64,000 nucleotides of DNA from Ypsolopha sequella (lineage: Eukaryota > Arthropoda > Insecta > Lepidoptera > Ypsolophidae), in NCBI GenBank assembly GCA_934047225.1, contig OW204004.1:3786401-3850400 (forward strand), given 5' to 3'. Under the pieces are notes generated by a model that ran no database searches, was not told the origin of the DNA, and was given only the letters and a program-made list of their open reading frames with translations. Of this stretch, positions 23,601 through 38,600 are shown in pieces; within the stretch, counting starts at the first letter, position 1, and every line of letters begins with the position of its first letter. The position numbers were made by a program, and so were the translations under genes.

Positions 23601-26600
23601 TGGTTCTCTACAGCGGTGCCCATATTGAAGGAGGTGACCCGCTCCCTCGTCTCCACGTCCCAGATCGCGCAAGTCTTGTCTCCGGAACAAGATAACAGCT
23701 GTTTGCCATCCGGCGACCACGCGATGCCGTACACACCGCCTTTGTGGGCCGGGGACCCGATCTGTGGGAAGGTAATGAAATATGAATGTATGTACTGTAA
23801 CATATAGCTACTGTAGAGCCACTGAGTGATGGCGCCTATGACGTTTAAATGCCTACAAAGTATCGTAATTATTTATAAGCAAGTGTGAATTAATAAATGT
23901 ATTACTTCATTGTTGATAGTGATGTACTACTTGTTTCGGTTATTATGTTTCGATTTGAATGTTGCTTTATTGTGCAATAGAATTCGTATAGAAACAAATA
24001 ATTTTTTTAAAAAAAGTTTTTCATTTTTTGTAGGTCGTGTTTGAGGTCGCCAATTTACGCAATAATATTTAATTAAAAACAAAACAATGACGAAGTTAAA
24101 CTAAACCAAAATAAATGATATTAAAATACTTTTTCGATTTAGATATTCAAACATCTCTTGGGGGCCCCGGGGCACTACACCGCATAGCCCTCCGATAGCT
24201 ACGCCACTGGTTTTGGCACATTTTCCTTTTGTATAATTATGTTGAATGTTGAATGACGTGTTTAATGTTGAGTAAACTCACACTTGATTTTTATTTTTAA
24301 CCGAAATTTGAAATGTACCTCATCACTAAATGCAGCTGTCATAAGTGCCATCACTCAGCGGCCCTACTTTAGGCAATATGTTAGGTTTAGGTAAGGCTAG
24401 GTTTTATAGGTAAGTTAAAGGACTATTTGTTCGTGTTTAATTGTCAATCGATAACCTTTATGGATCGACATACGTCGCATTGACTGAGTTATTTCGTGTT
24501 TTCCAAAAATAAATACAGATCGAGTATAAAAGATCTTTCAGACAAAACACGAGCAAGATTCCTTAGAGAGTCCCATCGATGTGAAGGTGGCTCTCCATTA
24601 AGATTCCTTGAAGAGTCTTATCGGTGCGAAGGTGGTTCTCCATCTATAAATATTCCTTCTAGAGTTTTGAAGAAATACGACAAGCGAGTGCTCTACGAGA
24701 ATTCAGAGCTCCCCTCCCTTAATGTATGTGTGAAAATTAGGAAGAAAATAGAAAAAAATAAATAATACAAGAAAGTCAAGGTAAAAACAAAGTGGTATAA
24801 TTCAACAAAATCCCTACGAGATCCTGAGTGGACTGTGTGCATATTACAGTACCTACGTTAACGGCAACAAGTGATGGCCTCTATGACAGCGGCGTTTAGT
24901 GATGGGGTACATTTAAAATTTCGGTTAAAAATAAAAATCAAGTGTGAGTTTACTCAACATTAGACACGTCATACAACATTCAACATAGTAATACAAATGT
25001 GCCATAACTGCTTACAAAGTAGCCGTAAAATCTAGAAAGTGACTGGTTTACAATTACTTATATTGTTAGGAAAAAGATGCCATACCATTAGGGGGAGGAG
25101 AACCGTTTTATTTATTTATTTATTACGATTCAGCCACTACCACTCCCTGTTCAATCGCCTTTAATTGTCGACCTCTTGAATTGAAGAAATTAGAACTTTT
25201 GCTATAAAAGTCTTTGCTTCTGTAACACTTCTATTGCAAAATAACAGCAACATGAAAATCGAAAAATAATAACCGAAACGAGTAGTACATCACTAACAAA
25301 AATGAAGTATTACATTGTTTTATTGAAACTTCATATTGTTTCAAATTCCAACTTAAAAGTACTTTTTTGGTGATACAAGATCTCTCAACAAGCCCTACCT
25401 CTCCCTTCAACTCAGAAGTGGCCCCATCATATAAGTAGATCTTGCCATCGAAACCGGCTGATGCGAACTGGCTCCCATCTGGGCTATAGCGGACTGCTTG
25501 GGCGAAGCGGGTGTGCTCCTGTTGGGTTAAAGTTTATGACCATGAATATCAGAAAGATTAACAACTTTCACTTGAGGCGGGGTGTAATGACGATTAGTTT
25601 GAAATTTGAATATGGGCGTTTTTTGAGACAGCATCGTCCGTGAAACAGCTGTTCACGCGCAGCGTTCTAAAATGGACCTTTCTCCTTCGAAATAAAGTCT
25701 TTAAGTGACAGTTGAATATCTTCTTCTCTGAAGATTTGCGCGGTTATTTTTCTTCACTAAGTTGTTCAGTACGATTAGCAGAGTATGTGGCTTTATTTAA
25801 ATGTCGCAGTGTGTTTACACTCTGTGTGCACATATGAAACGCTTACGAGGGCGTTCTTTGAATTTCACGCATTGTTCGTAAGGAATTTGTTTCTAATTGA
25901 TCTTTCTACCTTAATATAAGATTCTATTCTAATATTTAGATACAATCTTTACAAATCCCCAAAATTACTAGGTTCCTTTTCGATCCAAACTATACTTTAT
26001 TCAAATCAGCATAAATTCTAAATCACCTGTTTAGTACACTTGAACTTAAAGGGAGGTCCTTCAAACACAGCCAGGGTATTGTCTTCAGAAGCTGTCACGA
26101 TCCTGAATGGCCTTGAAGGCTTGAAATCCACGGAGTTGATAGGCTTGGACTGGCCACTGATCTCACCCACTGACGTACCGGTCTCCGACATAAAAACATG
26201 GCCGAATCTGTAAAGGAATTATTTAAACAATATTGTTAAAACTGTTGTTTAAAACTGAGTGAACAATTCAAATTCAAATTCAAATTTGTTTATTCAAAAT
26301 TATTGTAACATAACAGATAAATCTAAATCATTACAATAAAATTAAAGCACTTACTTTCATACTTCTCTATAACATTCTCTTACAAACATCTATCAGATAA
26401 CTAATACGATCCACAAAAATATCACACTCTGGTGCTTCAGCGAGCAGGGAGCAGAATATGTCGAGTGCTCGCGCGACGGACGAGTACCGCTGGCAGATAA
26501 CTGTTATTTGGGTTAGGAGCATTATATTTATACAGGACAGCCTTTAGAATATTTAGTTAGTGGCTCCAAAGCGCCATAATTTGTAAAATTGGTGTCTTAC

Positions 26601-29600
26601 ATGAACAAACTGCACACAAGAGAAGCATACCCACTCTAGCGAACATTTTACTTTACTGACGATATTCTCACTGATTACTCTAACGTAGGGAAGCCTCATT
26701 CGTCGGTAGAACGACGGACTCTCAGTCTTAACACCCGCGTTCGAATCCTACCGATCAAGCATGCACCAAGAAGTTTTTCTGCATAGTATTTATATATTTA
26801 CCACTTGCTGAACGGTAAAGGAAAACGCCGTGAATTCGTGCCCGAAGTACGGCGATCAGGCTCAACCCCTATCACGTTGGGACGCACAAAACAAATCGTC
26901 GGCTAAAAGAAGGTGTAAACAACCCTTCGGGGACATATGCCTTGACAATACGTTTCCTCTATCCATTCAATAACAGTCCTTATGACGTAACATTTAAGAC
27001 ACAATCTCACCTCTCCCTTCCCTCCCCAACGGCCACCATGCGTTGGTTATCAGCGCTCCAAGCGATGTCCTTGATGGGTCCTCCGATGGGCTGGAACTCA
27101 TTCTTCAGGATATGCTCCTTGTTAACCGTGTCCCAGATTCGGATTTTGCCGGACGCGTCTGTGGATGAGAGATGAAATTAGTATCATGTCAGAGGTTTGT
27201 AAATGGCCTAAAATGACTTCGGGAGCAACTCGGCACACAGAAATGAAATGAAATATATTTATTTATGTAATTAAAGGTTTTAATGTAATATAATTAAATA
27301 ATATTTACTTAATTATTTTTTTATTTTATTTTATTAAGAAACAAACGGTCACTTATAGAAATAATTACAAAGTTCAAGAAAATTAACTAACAAATAACAT
27401 ATTAATAGACCTAATTAATAGTCCCCTGTAAAGAAATGCTTACAATCCATTGAGCTGAAAACACCTATCTGGTATTAAACACTTATAAAGAGATTTTATT
27501 TATAACAATTTTAGATTTATGATGAGATTTCTTTTCGAACATTATTTCTATAAGAAGTTAAAGATAAACTAAAAATATCAATACCATTAAGCCTATAGGT
27601 AATAGTTTTATGTAAAAAATTATAATATGAGGAAATACACAGGGAAATAATAAAGGTTGGGTTTATTTAAATTTAATAAAAAACAATTCACTCAGCTCAC
27701 GAGCTCTGGCGACAAATTGCAACAATATTGTATTTCTGTCAGCTCATAGGAAACTCAGCCCAGAATCAACACTATGAAAAATTGATTTAATTCTAGTGGT
27801 CAATTCAGCCCGTTGGCCTTTGTTCGCATTAGTTCCATTGCCTAATCCCATGATGGTATACGTACTTTGGCGCTTTGGACTTTTCGAGAGGATGAATTAA
27901 TGAAAGTAGAGTGCAAGTGGAAGGTACAAGCTCAGCTCGACCAGGGTCGCCAGCTGGACTGGGTGCCTATCATTAAAAACATAGATAAAAACTGAACTTT
28001 CAAAATTGCCTTTAATGGGTATTGAACTATTTACGAACTATGTCGTTGCTTCAACTGCAAACATCCTTAGACAATCGGAATTCGTTGTTCTTTTGTGTTA
28101 TTTTGGTCTAATCTAAACTATAGACATACTTTATAGAATACTTTATATTTATAGTCTAAACCAGCGTCTCTTAACCTTTTATGTTCACGGACCCCTTAGG
28201 AAACCAAGCACAATTTTAAGGACCCCCTTGGTAAAAAAGCAGCAATAAATTTCGGACCATTTATTTTAGTTACAAAATACGAAAAAAAAAAATACACTTT
28301 TTATGTAAAATACGTTAATGAGAAGATTGGTGCTGCTTTTTTGCAACTTAGTGATATTTGGGTTTATATTACTACTGAGTTGTAGTCTCAAATAGGATTC
28401 CACTTTTAATCTATCTTGCAACTTAGTGATATTTGGGTTTATATTACTACTGAGTTGTAGTCTCAAATAGGATTCCACTTTTAATCTATCTGTTACTTAG
28501 TAGCACGGCGCGTGCGTAGCATTTACGACGAAACTTTTGGTGGCATTTATTTATGATTGTTAAATGGTCCATAGATTAGGCTGCGGACCCCTATAAATAT
28601 GCTCGGGGACCCCCAGGGGTCCGCGGACCACAGGTTAAGAAACGCTGGTCTAAACCTATCTTGAGAGACAGGCCTGAGTTTATGTACGTATGGAGATTCA
28701 AATACCATACAAGATTGGATACAAAAATTGTATGAAGAAAGTAAAAATTACATTCTGCACACATTTAGTCAGATAAAAGAGCTAATGCTATATTTAATAG
28801 GTATGTATTCTGTAATCTACACGAGTTCATTGTGTGAGGCTTCACAGAGCATGAGTTTCATGTCTCGTATTACTACGACTTCTTACTAAAGTAAGAAAAC
28901 ACACTATAAGAAGCCATCAGTCTGTCCGTCTGTAATAAACTACCAGCCCGCTTGAGCTGTATCTGAGTAAAGCTTTACACGGATATTCCGGGAAAAGTAA
29001 ATAGATTTATAAGCAAATTACATCAAGGTGCATTGATGGAACCCGTACTTTTTATCATGATACATTAAATTAGTCTCTGGGATATAACCATTCCCAGTGG
29101 AGATGAGATTGAAAAAAAAATAGAAGAATAATCGTTATAAATAGTTCCCTTTTTTGCGCGTCAATTAGGGTTTCTCTCATTATTTTTTTTTCTTACGACT
29201 TAACACATATTACAAAATGTGACGATGACATTGAAAGAAGAGTGAATGCGGGAAATAAAGTGAATGAAGACCTATACTCCTTTATGGGCAGCCAAAATGT
29301 AACTGCAAAGGCACGATTGGCGGTTCATATTCAGATTTTTGTAATTAACACGTCTGCTTATATAAGGTGGGATCGTACCGCGAGTCTATTGTATTAAATT
29401 GTCATCTCAATTCAATAATTCTACGGGTTAAGATATTAGGTGCTACTTATGTTGCATGTTAAGGCTGCGAGGTGTCCACGGAAGACCAGCGTCGTGGTAC
29501 AGAATAGTGCCATGACACATGCTGAGTGGAGGCCTTTTGGGTGTCACTTATGTTTTGTTTGTTATTGATTATATTGTATTTTAATTGTGTGACACCAATA

Positions 29601-32600
29601 AAGTTTTTTTCAATGCATGTGCTCGTAAAGGCTCACTTTTTATGCATCAAAACCGAACAGAAAGTCGATTATTTTGCCCTAGGGCTTTATTATTATTATT
29701 TTTTTTTAAATTTGTTTGCAATAGCTGGCTAACCTGCAGCCTTTCCTGTGTACCATAGATGTTATACTTTTTTTCCACTGTTTAACGGCTCTGGATACAA
29801 TCCTTTTGAGCCAATTATAATTTAAAGTTCACAAGATTATATTTGTTTTCATTTCCTCACAACTATGCATTGAAAAACGTAGTATGATACACGGGCGTAA
29901 AAGCAATAAATTACTCGGTTACGTTTAAAACATTCGCTACGCTCGTGTTTTAAATCGTCCTCGTAATTTATTCCTTTTAGCCCTAGTAGCATAAACTACT
30001 ATTATATTCTATTCTATTCTATAATGGAGTGTTGGCTCCTACACTTATGTATGGTAGTGAATGTTGGATATGGCAAGATAAACATGAAAGTAGAGTGAAC
30101 ACAGCGGAAATGCGTTCCTTACGAAGTATGTGTTCTTTAACATTGAATGACTGAGTGAAAAATATCAATATACGGGATCGATGCAGCCTGAAATTAATAC
30201 TTATATTTTATAAAATCTTAGAATAATTTTTCGTAAGTTATTTAGATATTATTTTGAAATTAATTATTTTGTATACCAGCTACGTTTCATATTTGCGTAA
30301 AGTTATTAATTGCTTGTTTGTTTAAAATTCATCATCATACCTGGCAATCATTCCTGGGTCATACATATAACATATAATCTATCTAAACACATCTGGATTG
30401 TTAAAATATAAGTAAGTATAGACTAATTTTAAGATTTGTAATGTTTTATATGTTTTGTTATTTTTGGTAGAGCTGATGCCGGGCTCGACTGTGGAGGTAC
30501 CACCATCTTACTTGGAGACCCCCTCGAAGTAATTCGGGGGAGAGTAAGAGGACAGCCCACAGGCAAAAAACCAGGAAACCCACCATGCCTGAGACCGATG
30601 GATGGCGGTATATCCATCCCTAATAGCCGGGCCTTATATGGAACAGACTGGTGACGGGCAGCGGCGCCACTGGTGCGAGGGTTCCAGCACCGCGCTCACC
30701 AACCCGCCTGCCCAGCGTGTGTGAGTATGGGCAATTCTTCCAGGATGACCGCCGGGAGTGGCAAAGTCCTGGAAAAGCTCATGTCCAGCAGTGTACCAAC
30801 TAGGCTGATGGATGGATGAACTAGGCATGTAGTATTTATTAAGATTTATGCTTTGAAATTTTGTGCATGTAATTTAGTGTTATTTCTTATGGTAAATAAA
30901 GTTATTTGTAATTTGTATTATTTGTATTTGAAAGAAGATGTAGTGACTAGAATAGAAAAAGGAATGCTTCAGTGGTTTGGACGTGTAGAGAGTAGTAGAG
31001 CCACAAAGGAAATTAATGGTGCGCAAGTGAAAGGTACATCTCAACCAGGCCGCCGTAGAAGGACGTATGCTGATCAAATTAGCGACATACCGAATAAGGG
31101 CAATAACAAAAGTAGCCGGAATAAAAGACCTTGTAATACTAGATTGATGGATGTGGAAGAGGCGAAAGAGATGTGTAGCAGATGGAAATCTGTGTCTCTG
31201 CTTACCCCTCTGGAAGACAGGCGTGTATGTGTCTTACGAATTAACATTGTTGAGATATGGTACAATATTTAAGTAGAAAAGACAAGGGGATGAAAAATCC
31301 AAAGGGTGTCAAAAGGGATCCTATTACTAAGCCTCTGCCGTCTGTCTGTCTGTCTGTCTGTCCGTCTGTCACAGGGGTCTAAAGCTTCAGCCGTTATAGG
31401 TAGCCAGTTGAAATGTTCACAGAATAATTCACTAAAACAAATAACGTTAAAAAAATTTACCTTTTCGAAGTTTTTTGTATGGGATGCCAATTGAAGAGTG
31501 TTTTGGAAAAACAACCAATGTCTCTTTTCTGACATTTTACAGGAAGTAAATATCAATATCAATCAGCCCACATCTACCCACTGTTGGCATAGGTAAATAA
31601 AACCTTATAAAATTTGTTACGTGGAAAAATCCTTACTTATGTTTTTTTATTAAACATGGATATATGAAAATACTTAAGTTTGTATATAAAAAGTTATAAA
31701 ATATTGTTTATTTATTGACTATTCTTTATAGAAACGTTACAGACGTTGGTGGTTTTTCCGGAAGTACTCTGTTTTTGTAGCTACATTTTGAATGTACTTT
31801 GGTTGTTTTTGCTGATTCTAATATTACCAGATTATTTATTGTATGCACAATAGAGAATCCATAGAGCGAAAAAAACAAATTCGAAAAAATTTGACATTGG
31901 TTATTTTTCCAAAACAGTCTCTTCAATTGGATTTCAATACTTTTTTATTTGCCTTGATAGACACCGTAGTAGTAGGTATAATAGGTAGCCAGTTCAAATA
32001 CCTGTACCTGTAATACCTGTATTTCAACTGGCTACCTATTACGGCTGGAGCAGTAGACCCCTGTGAAATAGGGTCCCGTTGGGCACCCTTCGTGTACGTA
32101 ACCCTATAAAAATAAAAGATCGTAATAATGCAATAACCTTTAAAAGTATTGCATAACCCATTTCCTAGAGTTCATAAACCCATAAACAAGAGTTTAAATC
32201 TGGAGAGATATCTCTAATGAACTAACTGGCAACGTTCCAGAGATTTGGCTCTATAAGTGATCTTCTAAATATCCCTTATTGCTTTAGACTAAGTGCGAAA
32301 ATGCAAAATTGGGAAAACTGAAAAGGCGAGAGGTTTGGTGCTAAATAAATGTACCATTTTGTCACTGTTAAGTTTTTGTTGTGTGTTTTAATTCCAGTTT
32401 TTTTGTATAGTTTTGTGTTATTTTGTGTAACGTATTATCACAGATAATTTAATACTAGTGCATTATCATAGAACTAGCTTTTGTCAGCGACTTCGTCTGC
32501 GCTGACTTCCTAATACGTGACTCAGTTAGTAGCGCAATCTAGTTGTTCATTTCGTGAACTAATTTAATTTGTAAAAGGTATCCTGATGTAATTAAATAAA

Positions 32601-35600
32601 TTTAATTTGCCTTTATCAGCTTATTTCTTTATTATTCCTTGATATATAATTATAATGAGGCACAATTACAAAATATAACGATAAAATCCGAGATATATTT
32701 CGGACCCCACTGGGCCCGGCATCAGTTGGAGTAATAATGGTGACAGGATGACAGATAATATTTACAAGATGACAATGACAATAATACAAAATTAAAAAAG
32801 GCAAAACTATTTTCTTAAAAACTAAACTTTTTGATAGAAGTGAGGATGAGATGTGATAGAGTGTGAGATTTTATCGTTGTATCCCGATGTAGATATACGT
32901 AGTAACGCCATCTAGTGAGAAAAGATAAAGCAATACAATATTTTTAGTTTTTCTATTTATTGCTGCCGAAGTTAAGCTACACAACCTTTGAAAACTCCAC
33001 CCAAATTCGTTCAGTAGTTTTACGTGAATAGCAAGCATACAGGCAGACAGATGTTAAATATTTTTTTTACTTTATGTAGCCCGCGGCTTCGCTCGCGTGG
33101 TAGTGTCTTTCAGTTAAAAACTATTATCGACAGTTTTCGGCTTGGAGGTTATTTCATTAAGTCTCAATCTCTCTCTTAAATAGCCTATAATTATGTTGAC
33201 TAGGATCACTATGATGATAATAAATTAAACTGCATCCAAATACGTCAAGTGGTTCTCGAGTAAAACGGAACAGACAGACAGACAAACCTTCGTTACTATT
33301 GGTAATGACCCTTTTCATTTAAATTTTGCAAAAATATTCCATGTACACGACGTCTTTATTATTATTATAGATATATAGATTACTTTTTAGGTCTAAGGGG
33401 GCCAAAAACTTAAGTTACTACAATTTATTAGAAGTAATAGACAATTTTTGCCGGCGATAGGGCTCACCAATAGGGTTGCCAACTGTCCCGATTTAATCGA
33501 GATATCCCGACTTCAGGCCCCTGTGTCCCGTATCCCGTATCCCGGGTTTGTGGGAACCTAATTGTCCCGATTTTCAACATCTACCAATTTTCATTCAAAT
33601 AACAATGAATTTTTCGATTGCGTGATGAAATATAAAAAATCTAAAATGCGCCAAATGCCAAAATAAAATTTAAGAACAAAACTTTTACATATTGTGTTTA
33701 GTCCAGTACCTATCAGATGTAATTAAGTTTTAGTTAGGTAATTATTATACTATCATAAAACTGTTCACGATTATTTTTCAAGAAAATTCAGAAAGAAACT
33801 ATTTTATTGATTGACATATTTTTAGTTTGTGTAATGTTTTAATTACAAATTGAAATGTTCCACCTTTTCTTTTTTATTACATTAAAATATTTTTATGACG
33901 TCCCGTTTTTTTATTTGATTAAATCTCGAAAATCGCATTTCCACAGTGGGCATCTCAGCACTTATCACGGTTGGGACGTAATAAGCGTCGGTCGGTGAAA
34001 AGTGGACGTACCAAGTGTGGCCTGTGACTTGTATTTCACTATTCACGCATGGGAACACCTCTGAAACCTCAATACACATCTAGAACAAAACATAAAAGAA
34101 CATGTGTAACATAATAGGTTCTTGGACTATTTGTACTGTAAGAGAAATATTTATCCTGCTTATACAAGTATATACATATGTGTTATGTACAGTCATATGT
34201 ACTTACAGTACTTAGTATATATTTATTTAATAATTAAAAGATGACCGCTGGAAGCGATACCATCCGTAGAATGAGGTTATAGTAATGTATATACCTCTCT
34301 ACGTCTCCTACGTTATTATGACATACTTGAGGAGTACATCGATTTATTAATTACAAATTAAATCATTGGCCGTGATTTATTTGTGTGATCGTCTAGTAGA
34401 TTAGGACACTACGTTATGTTACAAAACGGTTATGCTCAAAACAATGTATATCATAATTCAACAAAGAAAAATAAAGTAATCAAGAAAAACTAATGTACTA
34501 GTTATTGGTTAAATGATACGACTTAGCTGTATTCTGGAACTCAGCTTTATTTCAAGGCTATTATTGCCATTGAAAATCCAAGGGAAAACGAAACACATTA
34601 TGACTAAATCACTATGTAAAACCACTTTTGATTCGACACTCCGTGAGACGTTTAACGAATAACACTTTCATTACTTCGTATGTTGCGCGCGACGTTATAT
34701 TTTTAATTAGGTAAATGATTATGTAATTATCGGATAATATAGTAAAATGTGTGTGTGGTGTGTGTGTGTGTGTGTAAAATATGATATTGCAGTTGTTTGG
34801 GTTATAAAAAGGGGTTGATGAACCGTAGATACTCGACGATCGGCGGCTGCAAGCGCTAAGGTGATTTAGCTAGATGTTTGATATTTGAGGGGATTCTAGA
34901 CCCAGATGAGTCCAAAATGAAGTGGGGGCCCTACAAAATTAGACGGTAATCTCCCTGACCAACCAAATAATTACCCCCACGTTGTCACACAAAATGACAC
35001 CGCTTCCGAACAAATTCCTGCGAAACAACCTAGACAACACCTTATAACCTAAGTGTCCCTAGAAATTTACACAGACATACAAAACCTCACAAAAACTGCC
35101 TCTAAAGCATTCATTCATCACACCTACGACTTGATCAAGTCAATTTCTAATTTTCTACGCTTGACGTGTGGACGGGATAATCGTAGGTGCAACCTAAAGA
35201 GCCCCTGATGCAGAAAACACCAACTCTGGTTCCGACACAAGCATTATGCAAGGCTTCCCATCAGAGTTAACAGCCATGTGAATTCCCGGACGTCTCCAGA
35301 GACCACAGTCCACAACGACCCCGTCCCTAAACCAGAAAGGGTTCCTAACATAAAACTCAGTATCCATATCATTCACAACAAAAATCTAAATTATGAAGAC
35401 CTAAAAATGGAAATTGTAAAGAAAAGTCATGTGAGAAATTTTCTGCAGAAATCTCGTTCCTGTACCTGTACCTAAAATCCTGTAGAAGTGGATAAGTGAG
35501 AGGGGAAATAAATAATATGTTGGTGTGACACCCGTAGCTCGCAGTACCTATAAAATCTCGAATTTCTCACAGACTTTTTGTTAATCGAATATACAGCAGC

Positions 35601-38600
35601 ACAGCTAGACGTAGAAACTCTAAAGGTCCTAAATTTTGGATAGGAATAAGGGACGTATATATTATTCTTTACATAAATAAATTGTGATACAAATAATTGA
35701 TTTATAAAGCTAAACCGCGCTTCGTATTTAACACTGAAAATATATTATTTACTTCACTCCCGACACTTCATTTCAGAGCTCTGAATTTCAACCGTGCACG
35801 TCGCTAGTATAAATTATTTCAGAACCGACGCTAAAACTTTAAAACACAAACAAAGACGACACCTCGACGCGATTTCTTATAAACATTCCGCTTCGCCCGT
35901 ACTAGCGAAAGATCTAGACTTCAGGTGACCTCGTAGGTCCACGCGTAACCTGAGTGCCCTCGACTATCTATGACCTAGAGGTGTTTATTTTAAACTAAGA
36001 AACCAAACTGTACGCGACGTGTTTCCTAGATCGACCTGTTTCCAAGCGTCCCGTCACCCAACTGTCCACTCTTTCTTTGTCCCCACCTATGGTTTTTCCC
36101 AAATTTTGCATAGTTTTAAGCTCCGCCCTTCTTCCAGACACATTATTTCGTAAATTAATTAGTTGTCAAACACTACTTAAGGCTTGTTTAGCTAAAACTC
36201 AACAAAACAGTCAAGAGCGTGAAATACATTAAAACTAATCTCTTTTTCAACTCGTGAAACATAGATCTACAATAATTTTAGATGTGCCATTCAAATCTAT
36301 AGAAAATAAGGAAATAAACATTTAAATATAGAATGCTGAATAATTTACTAGTCCAATTACTGCTATTTTAATCTTATCCATAATGCAAATTATTTGGACC
36401 TTTTTGAATTTCATGAAATCGATTAATTGAAAGAACATGAGGTAGAACACGTTTTATTTTATATGTTTGTGTTCTAAGTCATTTAACTATTATCATTACA
36501 TCAGATCTAGCTACCGAACAGGAAATAACACACTTTTCATGATTCAAGTTTTTAAACAAATTTTATCAATAAACATACACCACCTCTCTGATATTTGTAG
36601 ATCTGTGGCTTCTTCCAAGATTTTACAAGTTTCACAAAAAATACGAACATGGTTTCAACATCATAAAACTTGACACATTCTCTAGGGCCAAACTTATGTT
36701 TGTTTTATTGCATGGGAACTCTAAAAAAAATCATACTGGCGCCAATTGCTAAGTAAAATATAGATGAAAGCGTTTCTATGCCCTGTAGCTTGACCCTTGT
36801 GACGCTGTGAAATAAGGTCGCTAATACGTCCTAAATCCTTTACCTTATCTTAGGCTGTTATTAATTTGTTTCTGGAATCCACATGACATTTCCTTCCATA
36901 AAGCTATAAGTGCATTCAATTTTGTTTAAAATTGAACTTAAACATGAAGGCATACGAACGAAATATCAATTAAATTATTAATATTTGGCTATGCCCACTT
37001 ATTCAAAATAGGTTGGGTCTAATTCTAAATTGCCGAAGTTCAGATCATAGATGGAGTTACTGGTATAAAATAACGAATAATAGCAGTACAAAGTAATTTA
37101 TATATTTCTGTATGAATGAAGAAACTTCAGTCGTTACAGAGCGCCCGTTGATTGTTGACACAGTTTTTAAATTCGTAGAAAAGAAAACTTGACAAAATCA
37201 TAATAGTCAACCAATTTCACATTTAAATTTCATGAATCTATAGCAGAGGTGCCCTCTCTCAAAATAAAGCCAAACTACATTAAACACCAACTCCGAGAAA
37301 CTTTCTGAAATCCACTCCTCGTTGTACACAAAAAAAAATCAACACAAGCGCCACCCACCGGATCTATGTTGCAAGTTTTGTAAACCACTCACGCGCAGAG
37401 TCCCACTCGACGGTTCAAATCTCGGCATCCACCCTTAAAAGCATTAGGGGTGGTTCAGGCAATATTTAATAGATGGCGCTCTTTCATCCCTAACTGTTCT
37501 ATAGATTTGATAACTAGCTTTTCGCCCGTGATTTCGCCTGTCAAAATGGAACACTCTTTCATACATACGCATTTTACTTAAAACAGACAGACGTACGGAC
37601 ACATACACAGACAAACTTACGGACCCTATCTTATATAGACAGACAGACGGACTGACAAACGGACACAAATTTATATATACTAACTGACGTACGCTATTTT
37701 TGTTAGACAGACAGACGGGCTGACAAACGAACACAAATCTATATAGACTAACTAACGTACCCTATTTTTGTTAGACAGACAGACGGACTTTTATATAGGC
37801 AGACGTACGGTTTTATATTTATACCGACACACATACATACTGACAAACAAACTCATAATATAAAGTGACAGACGACTGTTTTGTAGTCACACTTACATAC
37901 ATATATGCAGAATTTCAATCGGAAATTGTACGTATTTCACTAAACCGCACGAATTACTTTTATTATCAACACACAATTCGTAAATATTAAAACCTTAAAA
38001 TAAAAAAAACATATCCACACACATATATACTGTTGTTACGTCATTTATTTATAATAAATGATGTAACTCTAAACTACTTCATTATACGCCTAGATATTTC
38101 TCTAATCACCTTAAAATAATACTTATCTCTTTCAAAAACCTCGTGAACGAAGAGTGCAATCCAGATTGTATCTCAGATAAATTTAATTGATTTAAATTTG
38201 TAAAACTATAGAACGCAGTTCAAATCGTGGCTCAGATAAATTTAATTGCTCAATTCCGACAAGTGCCAACATTTACACACATGACATAAAAACGCTTCCA
38301 CTTCCCAGAGAGAGATAAAACCAATATCTAATTTATAATACCTATCATGTAATAAATTTCCCAAAACAATTGTAAACAACATATAACTGTGATCTTCTAC
38401 TAAATTTAATTATATTTGTAATATAGTTCTTACGAAACTATTAAATTATTAGAACTAACTGCCGTAGTTAACATAAATTACATAATTAACATAATAGACA
38501 AATCTGAACGTGAGACACTATAAACCAGGGATTCGAACCCGGTCTTCTCGCTTACCAAGCGACTTTACCACTGTACCTATGCCCATTTTCTACTTCTAAC

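Larger units (their letters stand above)
30029..31240 (+). pseudogene. RTE-like reverse-transcriptase fragment split by an insertion
   Basis: Upstream part (30029-30198) reads [20 protein letters not shown] and [10 protein letters not shown]; downstream part (30929-31240) reads [20 protein letters not shown] and [18 protein letters not shown]. In related LINE proteins these blocks are contiguous ([12 protein letters not shown]), so about 730 bases were inserted between them. Both halves contain stops or frameshifts. Confidence 0.6.

Noticed and set aside
33882..34079. 65-codon minus-strand frame
   Set aside because: It falls in dispersed repeat F, also present at 335-480.
37580..37860. CRISPR-like array
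   Set aside because: Units are contiguous and degenerate with no constant repeat and unique spacers, and the genome is eukaryotic.
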